From the NCBI GenBank assembly GCA_964367935.1, contig CAYIYZ010000003.1:62001-126000 (forward strand): a stretch of 64,000 nt of DNA, read 5' to 3'. Source of the DNA: Scatomorpha sp964367935. Its GTDB lineage: Bacteria > Bacillota > Clostridia > Oscillospirales > Oscillospiraceae. Each line of letters opens with the position of its first letter. The first letter of the stretch is position 1. The translations under genes were made by a program, and so were the position numbers. Shown here piece after piece: positions 1 through 7,400 of the stretch. A model generated the notes under the pieces. The model ran no database searches and had not been told where the DNA came from. It saw only the letters and a list, made by a program, of their open reading frames with translations.

Positions 1-1
1 G

Positions 2-109
2 CTGGCTGAGGCGCATTTGATGGCGGCGGCGGATATCGCTCGTCAGAATGGTATATCACTTGACAAGATAACGGAGCTACTTAAATTATTTTACCTGGAG
101 GGCGAATAA
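2..109 (+). CDS. GntR-family regulator, YtrA subfamily (C-terminal fragment)
   Basis: Only the last 35 codons are inside the window; the 5' part lies beyond the left edge. The readable end (helical, with IARQNGISLDKITELLKLFY) matches the short C-terminal dimerisation helix of YtrA-type GntR repressors, where a 'GLS..EL..LL' pattern is usual. Its stop codon is directly followed by the ATG of the ABC ATPase, so the genes are translationally linked. YtrA-type regulators normally sit first in the operon of the ABC exporter they repress. The family call rests on this fragment plus context. Confidence 0.7.
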   Translation: MAEAHLMAAADIARQNGISLDKITELLKLFYLEGE

Positions 110-973
110 ATGGAATACACACTGCAAGTCAAAAATCTCTGTAAGTCGTATAAAAATGCGGACTTCAAATTAGACAATGTATCTTTTGATATCCCGAAAG
201 GCTCTATCATGGGCTTTGTGGGTAAAAACGGTGCAGGTAAGAGCACTACTATTAACGCCTTGTTGAATATCATACGCAAAGACAGCGGCGAAGTCAATTT
301 ATTCGGTGAGACTATGACGGACACTACAAAGAACATACGTAATGATATAGGCGTGGTGTTCGACACGCTCAGCTTTTCCACCGAGCTCACTGTACTAAAG
401 CTCGAAAAAGTCATGGCGGACATTTATTCGAGTTGGGACAAGGCTGTCTTTCTCCAGCTTCTGGAAAGATTTAAACTACCCACGGATAAAAAGCTCAAAA
501 CCTTTTCACGAGGTATGACCATGAAGCTCTCGATAGCCGTCGCTCTGTCCCATAAGGCGAAGCTGCTCATTTTAGATGAGGCAACAGCTGGGCTTGACCC
601 CGTTATACGTGAGGAAATTCTCGATATATTTTTAGAGTTTGTCGAGGACGAAAATAACTCTATATTAATCTCATCGCACATATCGAGTGACCTTGAAAAA
701 GTAGCTGATTACATCACTTTCATAGACGATGGCAAGATTATTTTATCAGAAACAAAAGACAGGCTCATTTACGAGTACGGTATCGCTCGCATGAGGCAGA
801 GCGATTTTGATAGGCTCGATAAGTCGGAGTATCTAAGCCACAGGCAAAGGGGTTTGCAGCTCGAGGTGCTTGTCAGCGATAGACGTGAGTTTGCGAGAAA
901 TTACCCGACAGTAGTGCTTGATAACGCAAGCATAGATGAAATTTTACCACTTTTGACAAGGGAGGTCAGCTGA
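110..973 (+). CDS. ABC transporter ATP-binding protein
   Basis: This is the cytoplasmic ATPase of an ABC-2 type exporter. Walker A (GKNGAGKST, residues 38-46) and Walker B with the catalytic Glu (LLILDEATAGLDP, about 158-170) are intact. The signature is the degenerate FSRGM form common in YtrB/EcsA-like exporter ATPases. At 287 residues it has the usual length with a short C-terminal extension. It follows a YtrA-type regulator with no gap and is one base upstream of the permease gene, so the three form an operon. The substrate cannot be told; such cassettes commonly respond to cell-envelope stress or antibiotics. Confidence 0.93.
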   Translation: MEYTLQVKNLCKSYKNADFKLDNVSFDIPKGSIMGFVGKNGAGKSTTINALLNIIRKDSGEVNLFGETMTDTTKNIRNDIGVVFDTLSFSTELTVLKLEKVMADIYSSWDKAVFLQLLERFKLPTDKKLKTFSRGMTMKLSIAVALSHKAKLLILDEATAGLDPVIREEILDIFLEFVEDENNSILISSHISSDLEKVADYITFIDDGKIILSETKDRLIYEYGIARMRQSDFDRLDKSEYLSHRQRGLQLEVLVSDRREFARNYPTVVLDNASIDEILPLLTREVS

Positions 974-974
974 T

Positions 975-1628
975 ATGAAAGGTCTTATACGCAATAATTT
1001 TTACATGTTAGGCTCGGGTCTGACACTAACTTTCGTTTTCTCTGCCCTTGGCGTAATAGTGTCAGCCGTGCTGGGTGCTCTTTCTGAAAACAGCGGCCAA
1101 CTTATTTCGGGCATCATAGGCGCTCAACTCGGAGGTTTCGGCGCTCTTGCGGGTACCGCCATGCTAAAGGATGCCATTTGTAAATGGAATAAGTTTGAGC
1201 TGACCATGCCCGTCAGCAGAGGCGATGTCATTAAGGCGAGATACATATCCTACATTATATTTATCCTCATGGGACTTTTGATGGCGGCACTCAGCGTCTT
1301 TGGGCTCTCTCTTACGGCAGAGTCGGTTGACATGGAGCGTGTGGGCTTCGGTTTCACTTTCGGGCTTGCTTTCGGACTGTCGCTTCCGACCTTCATGTCA
1401 CCGCTCGCTTTGATATTCGGTGCGGACAAGAACGATATTTTGCTATTTATTTCTGTATTTCTCAGCTTGGGGCTATTTATCGGTAGCAGTGCCGCACTAA
1501 CTCCGATATTAAATGAGACATCTGATCCGAACTTCGTGTTTCGTCTGGGTTACTTTGTGTTTAGCATTATTCTCTTTGGCATATCTTTCCTCGTTTCACT
1601 TAAGATCTACAAGAAAAAAGAGCTATAA
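975..1628 (+). CDS. ABC-2 type transporter permease
   Basis: A 217-residue membrane protein with about six hydrophobic segments: residues 10-35, 45-65, 90-115, 130-150, 160-180 and 188-208. It carries the motif KWNKFELTMPVSRGDVIKARY between the second and third, typical of the ABC-2 permease family that pairs with YtrA-regulated ATPases (the 'ELxLPVSRxxvVxARY' region). It starts immediately after the ATPase stop (gap of one base) with GGGAGG as ribosome-binding site. It is the last gene of the operon and is followed by a strong terminator. Confidence 0.88.
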   Translation: MKGLIRNNFYMLGSGLTLTFVFSALGVIVSAVLGALSENSGQLISGIIGAQLGGFGALAGTAMLKDAICKWNKFELTMPVSRGDVIKARYISYIIFILMGLLMAALSVFGLSLTAESVDMERVGFGFTFGLAFGLSLPTFMSPLALIFGADKNDILLFISVFLSLGLFIGSSAALTPILNETSDPNFVFRLGYFVFSIILFGISFLVSLKIYKKKEL

Positions 1629-1650
1629 ACCACTCACCATCTATAAAAAA

Positions 1651-1683
1651 CGGTACCAAGTTTTTTGCTTGGTACCGCTTTTT
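1651..1683. terminator. Bidirectional rho-independent terminator
   Basis: A perfect 10-bp stem (CGGTACCAAG / CTTGGTACCG) with a 7-nt loop is followed by CTTTTTT and preceded by ATAAAAAA. It can serve the ABC operon on the plus strand and the convergent dehydrogenase gene on the minus strand. Confidence 0.9.
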
Positions 1684-2459
1684 TATAGATATTTATCTAA
1701 AATCTTTATCAGCTCTTTACGATTATTTTCACTTAGCGCAAATGGGTGAGGGTCGGCAAAAACACCATAGTCATTATCGAAATACTTTCCGCCTGCATTC
1801 TCAAACACGTCCGAGAGTGCCGCTCGTCTTAGTATATCCGCACCTATTTTAAGGTCATAACCCTGTCTGCCGTAGGCTTCCTTAACCATTTTACTGCCCA
1901 AAAATGACTTTGGATTAACGGCAATTATATTAACACCCGTATCTTTTGCAAGCTCCATAGACCACATGGTAATGGCAAGTTTGCTTTCGGCGTAAGCCTC
2001 GCCGTCCGAGCTTCGCGGGGCGAAAGATTTTAAATTGACAGCCGTCTGCGCCGCAGAAGACAGGTTGACCACCCTACCACCCGTATTTAAAATCGGAAGT
2101 AATTTTTTCGTCAGCACATAGGGCGCAACTGTGTTTACAGCAAAGCGAACATCTATGTTGTCAGCGGTTTTAGCGTCCTTTACGACAAAAACACCTGCAT
2201 TGTTGATTATCACATCAAGCTCTATGCCTAAGCCCAAAATCTCATCAGCCATTTTGTGAACTTCAGACATAATAGATAAGTCTGCTCTAATTAGGATTAT
2301 CTTCGCATTTTTATTTATGCCAAGCAAATTGCTTTTGAGCTTTTGCAGTTTTTCATCGTTTCTACCGTGTAAAATCAGTCTGTGCCCGTCTTTTACCAAA
2401 TCTTTAGCGCTTTCAAGCCCTATTCCGTCGGTAGCACCTGTGAGTAAAATAGTTTTCAT
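1683..2459 (-). CDS. Short-chain dehydrogenase/reductase (SDR)
   Basis: Rossmann-fold NAD(P)-dependent oxidoreductase of the classical SDR family, 258 residues. The cofactor motif TGATDGIG is at 7-14, NNAG at 86-89, the catalytic Ser at 134/135 and the YAESK catalytic Tyr-Lys pair at 156-160. The extended length and the pattern after YxxxK resemble the retinol-dehydrogenase/WW-oxidoreductase-like SDRs. The substrate is unknown. It is monocistronic or follows the radical SAM gene with a 19-nt gap. An AAGGAGG site lies about 14 nt before the ATG, slightly far but with no better start. Confidence 0.9.
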   Translation of the reverse strand: MKTILLTGATDGIGLESAKDLVKDGHRLILHGRNDEKLQKLKSNLLGINKNAKIILIRADLSIMSEVHKMADEILGLGIELDVIINNAGVFVVKDAKTADNIDVRFAVNTVAPYVLTKKLLPILNTGGRVVNLSSAAQTAVNLKSFAPRSSDGEAYAESKLAITMWSMELAKDTGVNIIAVNPKSFLGSKMVKEAYGRQGYDLKIGADILRRAALSDVFENAGGKYFDNDYGVFADPHPFALSENNRKELIKILDKYL

Positions 2460-2478
2460 AGATACGATAATTCCCTCC

Positions 2479-3351
2479 TTATATATTAGCTCGTCTATAT
2501 GATGAATCCAAGATGCTAGGGTCTATATATTGAAGCTCCTTATCTATAAACTCCAAAATTTCCTTCTTTTTAGACAGCGGAGCATTAAACGGTATTAGAT
2601 TATAGTTGTGCGCACCGAAAAAATATGCGTCAAATTCGAGTAGCTCTATGAGCATTTTCTCTTCTTCAATCTTTTCTCGCTCAGTACATTCTATAAACTC
2701 GCCTCTATCTATCATAATTTCGAGCGGAGTTCCCTCCGAAACTGAGGTTGTCATAAGCGAAACTAAATAGGGCGGAAACTTATTTAACAGCTTCGCTGTT
2801 TCCTCTATATGAGTTTCGCCCTTACCCTTGCCCGCTACACCCGTCATAATTATGGCATCCCAGTCGAAACCGGCACTGACAAGCTTTTCGATGTTCTCAT
2901 AGGCCTCTTCAATCGTAAAACCTTTATTCATCTGCATAACAGCCGGCTCATAGGCGGACTCAAGCCCTATATGAAGCTCATTGTATCCCAGTGCTCTTAG
3001 CTCTTTCAGTTCCTCTAAGCTTTTATTTTTAAGGCTTTTAACAGACGCATAGCAAGTTATGGTTTTTATATTGGGTAGATACTTATGAATTAACTTGCCT
3101 ATCTCTATGAGCTTACTTGCAGCTAAAATAAATGGCTCTCCGTTAACCAGAAAAATGCGTGTAATGTTTCTGTTATGCGCCGCAAGCTCCTGTAAATCTT
3201 CTTCCACCTGCGTAAGCGGTGATACCTTAAAAGGCGTCTCCCTATACATGGTACAAAAAGAACATTTATTGTGCGAACACCCGACAGTTACTTCGAGCAA
3301 AGGGGTTGTGGCTTCTATGGGATGCCTGTAAACCTGACCCGTGTAGTGCAT
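2479..3351 (-). CDS. Radical SAM protein
   Basis: A 290-residue radical SAM enzyme expected to bind one [4Fe-4S] cluster and S-adenosylmethionine. The cluster cysteines are C25, C30 and C33 (GCSHNKCSFC, spacing CX4CX2C rather than the textbook CX3CX2C). This spacing occurs in the Elp3/COG1032-like group of unassigned radical SAM proteins. A downstream 'VNGEPF' segment and 'LHIGLESA' (SAM-binding beta strands) support the TIM-barrel fold. There is no B12-binding or accessory Fe-S domain. The substrate is unknown. It lies between an SDR and a nitroreductase on the same strand with 3-19 nt gaps. Confidence 0.88.
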   Translation of the reverse strand: MHYTGQVYRHPIEATTPLLEVTVGCSHNKCSFCTMYRETPFKVSPLTQVEEDLQELAAHNRNITRIFLVNGEPFILAASKLIEIGKLIHKYLPNIKTITCYASVKSLKNKSLEELKELRALGYNELHIGLESAYEPAVMQMNKGFTIEEAYENIEKLVSAGFDWDAIIMTGVAGKGKGETHIEETAKLLNKFPPYLVSLMTTSVSEGTPLEIMIDRGEFIECTEREKIEEEKMLIELLEFDAYFFGAHNYNLIPFNAPLSKKKEILEFIDKELQYIDPSILDSSYRRANI

Positions 3352-3354
3352 GAG

Positions 3355-4008
3355 TTACACCCTTTCGATTATATCGTCTTTTGTAAGTCTTGACTTGGGT
3401 AAGTCCTTATTAAAGTCGTCTTCCTTATGATAACCTACCGATACAACCACAGAGGAAGTAAAGCCCTTTTGGCGAAGTCCAAACTCCTCGTCAAGCACTT
3501 TTAAATCGAGCCCCTCCATAGCAATGGCGTCTAAGCCCAAGGCCGCTACGCCGAGCAAGAAATTACCTAAATTGAGGTAAACTTGCTTATCTGCCCAATG
3601 CTGAAAATCTTTGAAGTCGAGTTTGTGCATGTTTGCAAAAATGCTTCTCGCTCCGTGGTTTTGCTCTTTGAGCTCTTTTTGTGCAAACCTTCCGTCCATA
3701 TCCTCTTTTTCGAGAACCTTATTCAGATGTTCATCGGTTAAATCAACTTGTGAGGCGAATATTACAACCGCACTCGCATCCAATACCTTCTGCTCGTTAA
3801 AGGAGAAAAAACCTTGCGCACCTTTCGCTATTCTCTTTTTGCCCTCGTCCGTTGTAGCTACTACAAAATGCCAAGGCTGAATATTCGTAGAAGAGGGGGA
3901 TAACTGTAATAAGTCTTCAAGTTGTGTAACTTGCTCCTCGGTGAGTTTCTTTGTTGCGTCAAATTTCTTTGTGCTGTAACGTGTGTTCAGTGCTTTTAAA
4001 ATATCCAT
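3355..4008 (-). CDS. Oxygen-insensitive NAD(P)H nitroreductase, NfsB-like
   Basis: FMN-dependent nitroreductase of 217 residues, very close in plan to enterobacterial NfsB: MDI...L..RYSTKKFDATKKLTEEQ at the start, SPSSTNIQPWHF (FMN contact), a DGRF segment, KQVYLNLGNFLLGVAALGLDA, and a LPKSRL end. It reduces nitro compounds or quinones with NAD(P)H. The start is the ATG at 4008, where TGGAGG sits 8 nt upstream; an earlier in-frame ATG overlaps that ribosome-binding site and is unlikely. It lies downstream of an HxlR regulator and has its own strong promoter. Confidence 0.94.
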   Translation of the reverse strand: MDILKALNTRYSTKKFDATKKLTEEQVTQLEDLLQLSPSSTNIQPWHFVVATTDEGKKRIAKGAQGFFSFNEQKVLDASAVVIFASQVDLTDEHLNKVLEKEDMDGRFAQKELKEQNHGARSIFANMHKLDFKDFQHWADKQVYLNLGNFLLGVAALGLDAIAMEGLDLKVLDEEFGLRQKGFTSSVVVSVGYHKEDDFNKDLPKSRLTKDDIIERV

Positions 4009-4049
4009 AACTGATACCTCCAAAATGATTTTTATCTTGCGATAATTTT

Positions 4050-4078
4050 ATTATAATCATTACTTTTGGATTTATCAA
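4050..4078 (-). promoter_or_regulatory. Promoter of the nitroreductase gene
   Basis: Read on the minus strand: TTGATA, 17-nt spacer, TATAAT. It is nearly consensus sigma-A and lies 42 nt before the nitroreductase start. Confidence 0.85.
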
Positions 4079-4089
4079 TTATGGATATT

Positions 4090-4120
4090 TTTATCCCTAG
4101 GGACAAATTTATCCCTAGGA
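4090..4120. promoter_or_regulatory. Candidate HxlR operator: direct repeats with embedded dyads
   Basis: TTTATCCCTAGG occurs twice (4090-4101 and 4108-4119), and TCCCTAGGGA is itself a perfect palindrome. The pair lies immediately upstream of the -35 element of the nitroreductase promoter and just after the HxlR stop codon. This position fits an activator-type or redox-switch site for the neighbouring HxlR regulator. It could also fold as a weak terminator (8-bp stem, no clear T-run). Confidence 0.5.
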
Positions 4121-4489
4121 CTATTCGCAGATTACTTTAGCGTAGCTGTGTATGTCATTGTACTTGCTCCCCCATTGGGTTAGTGCATTTAACAAAGGCA
4201 AAACCTCCTTGCCGATTTCGGTCAAAGAATACTCCACCCTCAGTACTTTCTCTTTAAATTCTTCCCTGAATATTACGCCTCTCGTCTCAAGCTCTTTAAG
4301 CTCTCGTGACAGCACTCGTTGGCTTATATCGGGTATAAGTCTTTTTATCTCACCGTACCTTAGCTTCTCACTGTTTCCTATGTGGAAAATAATAAGTGGC
4401 TTCCATTTTCCGCCTATTATATCAAGAGTTAACTCCATATTGCAGTTGAACACCCGTAAATTTTCCATCCTATCTCCCTTCACATCCAT
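4121..4489 (-). CDS. HxlR-family winged-helix regulator with a conserved N-terminal cysteine
   Basis: A 122-residue DNA-binding protein of the HxlR family (MarR fold): NMELTLDIIGGKWKPLIIFHIG and ISQRVLSRELKELETRGVIFRE are the hallmark segments. Cys16, just before the domain (FNCNMELTLDIIGGKW), is at the place of the redox-sensing cysteine in Bacillus HypR/YodB-type members, which control nitroreductase genes under quinone or disulfide stress. The neighbouring nitroreductase makes the same role likely here. The start at 4489 has GGAGG 7 nt upstream; an ATG at 4468 is an alternative. Redox control is inferred from Cys and context. Confidence 0.9.
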   Translation of the reverse strand: MDVKGDRMENLRVFNCNMELTLDIIGGKWKPLIIFHIGNSEKLRYGEIKRLIPDISQRVLSRELKELETRGVIFREEFKEKVLRVEYSLTEIGKEVLPLLNALTQWGSKYNDIHSYAKVICE

Positions 4490-4621
4490 ATCAGCACCTC
4501 CAATGTCTACATTATATATCTATATTTGAGATATTGCAAATTTGAAGTCACTTCTTATCCCGTCACCCATTACATACCCTTCACATATCATATGTATGAG
4601 CAGTACAGTGCTCGGAAGGGA

Positions 4622-5089
4622 ATGATATTATTGTTTAAAACACATGCAGAAAACAGTCAATGCAGTTACAAGGAAGGATACCTAAACGAGTGTTCGCCGC
4701 TCGCCATGTCCTACACTCCCCTGCAACAGAGCTGTGAACCGACCTTCACAACAAACGAGGCACTCGCAAGAGGCACACTGTTTCCCGGCCTCGAATTGCC
4801 GTTTATGAATATGATAAACAACGTGCCCACTAACCCCACGCCGCTTGAGGAACTCATGGCGATTGATTTCGTCACAAACGAACTCTGCCTGTACCTCGAC
4901 ACTCACAAAGACGATGCCGAAGCTTTCCAAATGTACAAAGACTTCCTAATCCTCTCTAAAGAGGGGCGTGCTCGATACAGTGCCATGTACGGCCCCATAT
5001 GTCAAAGCGACATGATAAACTGTTCCGAATACACCTGGATACAGAGTCCTTGGCCCTGGGAATACCGTGATGACTCGGAGGTGCTTTAA
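4622..5089 (+). CDS. CotJA-CotJB fusion, spore-coat-associated protein
   Basis: One frame encodes what are usually two separate spore-coat genes. Residues 26-62 (from the ATG at 4622) contain the CotJA core (PLAMSYTPLQQ, ALARGTLFPGLELPF). Residues 75-155 match CotJB (ELMAIDFVTNELCLYLDTHKDDAEAF, MYGP, WPWE near the end). There is no stop or restart between them. The start is uncertain: GGAAGGG ends 1 nt before the ATG at 4622, and an in-frame TTG at 4631 has better spacing. A TTG at 4526 opens the frame but lacks a ribosome-binding site. It is one base before cotJC. Assembly into the mother-cell coat layer is family knowledge. Confidence 0.85.
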   Translation: MILLFKTHAENSQCSYKEGYLNECSPLAMSYTPLQQSCEPTFTTNEALARGTLFPGLELPFMNMINNVPTNPTPLEELMAIDFVTNELCLYLDTHKDDAEAFQMYKDFLILSKEGRARYSAMYGPICQSDMINCSEYTWIQSPWPWEYRDDSEVL

Positions 5090-5692
5090 ATGTTTGTATA
5101 TGAAAAGAAACTGCAATACCCGGTTAGGATAAAAAATCCGAACCCCGCACTCGCTAAGTTTATTATCAGTCAATACGGCGGCCCCGACGGTGAGCTCGGT
5201 GCCTCTATACGCTATCTCAGCCAACGCTTCGTCATGCCCTACCCCGAACTGAAAGCCGTGCTCACGGACATAGGCACAGAGGAACTCGGACACCTCGAAA
5301 TGGTCGGTACCATCGTACATCAGCTCACCCGTAACATGACCGACAAGCAGGTTAAAGACTCGGGCTACGATGTCTACTTCGTCGATCACACGGCAGGCGT
5401 CTACCCCACCGCCGCCTCAGGTTTCCCTTGGAATGCCGCCACTATAGGCGTTAAGGGCGATGTCATCGCCGATCTCACAGAGGACATGGCGGCAGAGCAA
5501 AAAGCTCGCGTCACCTACGATAACATCCTGCGTATGTGCGATGATCCCGATGTTTCGGATGTTATTCGTTTCTTGCGTGAACGTGAAGTCGTACACTACC
5601 AACGTTTCGGTGAGGCACTGCGTCTTGCTACCGAGCGTATGGATAAAAAGAATTTCTATGTCGTCAACCCTGCCTTCGATCTGAACAAATAA
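5090..5692 (+). CDS. cotJC: CotJC, manganese-catalase-like spore coat protein
   Basis: A 200-residue ferritin-like protein of the manganese catalase family. Helical metal-binding segments are visible: E35 (GPDGELGASIRYL), IGTEELGHLEMV with E65 and H68, and LREREVVHYQRFGEAL in the C-terminal half. The N-terminus MFVYEKKLQYPV is characteristic of CotJC. It starts immediately after the CotJA-CotJB stop codon, as expected for the cotJ operon. Catalase activity is likely because the metal ligands look intact but is not proven. A terminator follows the gene. Confidence 0.95.
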   Translation: MFVYEKKLQYPVRIKNPNPALAKFIISQYGGPDGELGASIRYLSQRFVMPYPELKAVLTDIGTEELGHLEMVGTIVHQLTRNMTDKQVKDSGYDVYFVDHTAGVYPTAASGFPWNAATIGVKGDVIADLTEDMAAEQKARVTYDNILRMCDDPDVSDVIRFLREREVVHYQRFGEALRLATERMDKKNFYVVNPAFDLNK

Positions 5693-5709
5693 AATCCTTA
5701 TCTTTTTTC

Positions 5710-5741
5710 AAAATAGTCGGGGTCTCCCCGACTATTTTGTA
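5710..5741 (+). terminator. Rho-independent terminator of the cotJ operon
   Basis: A perfect 13-bp stem (AAAATAGTCGGGG / CCCCGACTATTTT) with a 3-nt loop is followed by a T-rich tail. Confidence 0.9.
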
Positions 5742-5873
5742 TATTTTAACCGCCCTGTGATATACTCCTATTTATATTTGTAAAATTTTCAAATGCTGTA
5801 GACAAGATATACCATATGTAGTAAACTAACAGTGTAATCTACTATAAATTAAATTGAGAAATGAGGTACAATC

Positions 5874-6032
5874 ATGAAAAAATACGTTTGCACAGTCTGT
5901 GGCTATGTGTATGATCCCGCTAACGGAGAGCCCGATGCCGATATTGCACCGAACACCGCTTGGGAAGATGTACCTGATAGTTATGTTTGCCCTTTATGCG
6001 GAGTTGGCAAAGATATGTTCGAGGCAGAGTAA
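5874..6032 (+). CDS. Rubredoxin
   Basis: A 52-residue one-iron electron carrier. Both knuckles are present: CTVCGY (C6, C9) and CPLCG (C39, C42). The spacing is the normal rubredoxin spacing, with the aromatic core Y4, Y11, W30 and DxY. GAGGT lies 8 nt before the ATG. It is followed 62 nt later by the flavodiiron protein, its usual electron acceptor, so the pair is an O2 (or NO) reducing module of an anaerobe. The upstream 130 nt are AT-rich, with only weak promoter-like motifs. Confidence 0.97.
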   Translation: MKKYVCTVCGYVYDPANGEPDADIAPNTAWEDVPDSYVCPLCGVGKDMFEAE

Positions 6033-6046
6033 GCCTTTGCACCAAT

Positions 6047-6068
6047 CTGCCACCCTTTAGGGTGGCAG
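6047..6068 (+). terminator. Hairpin between rubredoxin and flavodiiron genes
   Basis: A 9-bp stem (CTGCCACCC / GGGTGGCAG) with loop TTTA is followed by AAATTTAATATTT without a proper T-run. It probably acts as a partial terminator or mRNA-stabilising structure that lets rubredoxin exceed the downstream gene. Confidence 0.6.
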
Positions 6069-6094
6069 AAATTTAATATTTGGAGGCATTTAAC

Positions 6095-7291
6095 ATGACA
6101 TCCATCACTAAAGATATCAGCTATGTAGGTGTACAAAACCCTAACCTACGTGTATTCGACGTTATCATGCGTACGGAATACGGCACAACATACAATTCCT
6201 ATCTCATTAAAGGTAGCGAGAAGACGGCACTTGTCGAGGCCTCACACAAGCGTTTCGGCTCTTGGTTAGAGGAAAACGTCTTAACCGCTCTTGATGGTCG
6301 TGCTCTCGACTACGTAATATTTAACCACACTGAACCCGACCACTCAGGCTGTATCGCTGAGCTTGTTGCTCGTTTCCCCGACATTACCATAATATGCAGT
6401 GCAGCGGGCGCTATTTATCTCAAGAACATATCGAACATCCCCGATCTTAACCTGCGTGCCGTCAAGGACGGCGAGACCCTTTCCTTAGGCGATAAGACCC
6501 TTAACTTCATCATCGCGCCTTTCTTACACTGGCCGGACTCCATGTTCACCTATGTTCCGGAAGAAAAAGTCTTATTTTCCTGTGACTTCTTAGGTGCTCA
6601 CTACTGTGAAGTCCAAGTCATGGACTATAAAGTTGCTTACGAATGCAAATATAAGGAGTCTCTCAAGTACTACTATGACTGCATTTTCGGTCCCTTTCCC
6701 ACCTATGTACAAAGTGGTTTAAAGAAGATAGAGGGACTTGACATAGAAATTGCTTGCACCAGTCACGGCCCCATTTTGACTCGTGACTGTTACTTGCCCG
6801 AGGTGCTCAAGCTCTACAAGGAGTGGTCTGCGCCAAAGGTAGCGACACAAAAGGTGATACCTCTGTTTTACTGCACGGCTTACGGTAACACACAAATGCT
6901 AGCCGAGCACATAAAGACAGGCATACAAAATAAACTGCCCGAAGCTAAAGTAGAGTGCTACAATGTTATAGAGCACGATATGGGAGTACTTGCTGAAGTT
7001 ATTAACAGCTGTGATGCTTTCTTACTCGGCACACTCACCATAAATCGCGCCATAGTACCGCCTATACTGCAACTTATATCGCATATAGAGGCTATAGGCG
7101 TGGCCAAGAAGCCCGTTGCACTCTTTGGCTCTGCGGGTTGGAGCGGTGAAGGCTTTACACAGGTTGCCGCTCTACTGACGCAATATAAGGTAAAGCTGAG
7201 TGAAGAGCAGTTGAAAGTCACTTTCGTGCCGAGCGCCGCTGACTTAGAGTCAGCTGTCGCCTACGGCGAGAAATTTGCCGACAGTTTGTAA
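6095..7291 (+). CDS. fprA: Flavodiiron protein (FprA-type O2/NO reductase)
   Basis: A 398-residue cytoplasmic enzyme with an N-terminal metallo-beta-lactamase-like diiron domain (1-250) and a C-terminal flavodoxin domain (about 253-398, FMN loop TAYGNTQ). All six diiron ligands are visible: H78, E80, D82, H145, D164 and H224. It takes electrons from rubredoxin and reduces O2 to water (or NO to N2O). The start ATG at 6095 has TGGAGG 8 nt upstream; the in-frame TTG at 6080 overlaps that site and is rejected. The substrate preference (O2 or NO) cannot be read from sequence. Confidence 0.95.
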   Translation: MTSITKDISYVGVQNPNLRVFDVIMRTEYGTTYNSYLIKGSEKTALVEASHKRFGSWLEENVLTALDGRALDYVIFNHTEPDHSGCIAELVARFPDITIICSAAGAIYLKNISNIPDLNLRAVKDGETLSLGDKTLNFIIAPFLHWPDSMFTYVPEEKVLFSCDFLGAHYCEVQVMDYKVAYECKYKESLKYYYDCIFGPFPTYVQSGLKKIEGLDIEIACTSHGPILTRDCYLPEVLKLYKEWSAPKVATQKVIPLFYCTAYGNTQMLAEHIKTGIQNKLPEAKVECYNVIEHDMGVLAEVINSCDAFLLGTLTINRAIVPPILQLISHIEAIGVAKKPVALFGSAGWSGEGFTQVAALLTQYKVKLSEEQLKVTFVPSAADLESAVAYGEKFADSL

Positions 7292-7302
7292 TATCAAAAA
7301 AA

Positions 7303-7335
7303 GACGTCCTCATCGATGACGAGGACGTCTTTTTT
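7303..7335 (+). terminator. Rho-independent terminator after fprA
   Basis: A 9-bp stem (GACGTCCTC / GAGGACGTC) has T7 after it and A8 before it, enclosing a 9-nt loop. Confidence 0.92.
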
Positions 7336-7400
7336 GCGCCTTTGTGCATAAACCGTCGCCTGTACCAATAGGATGTACAAAAACGTTCGGAGGCAAAATC

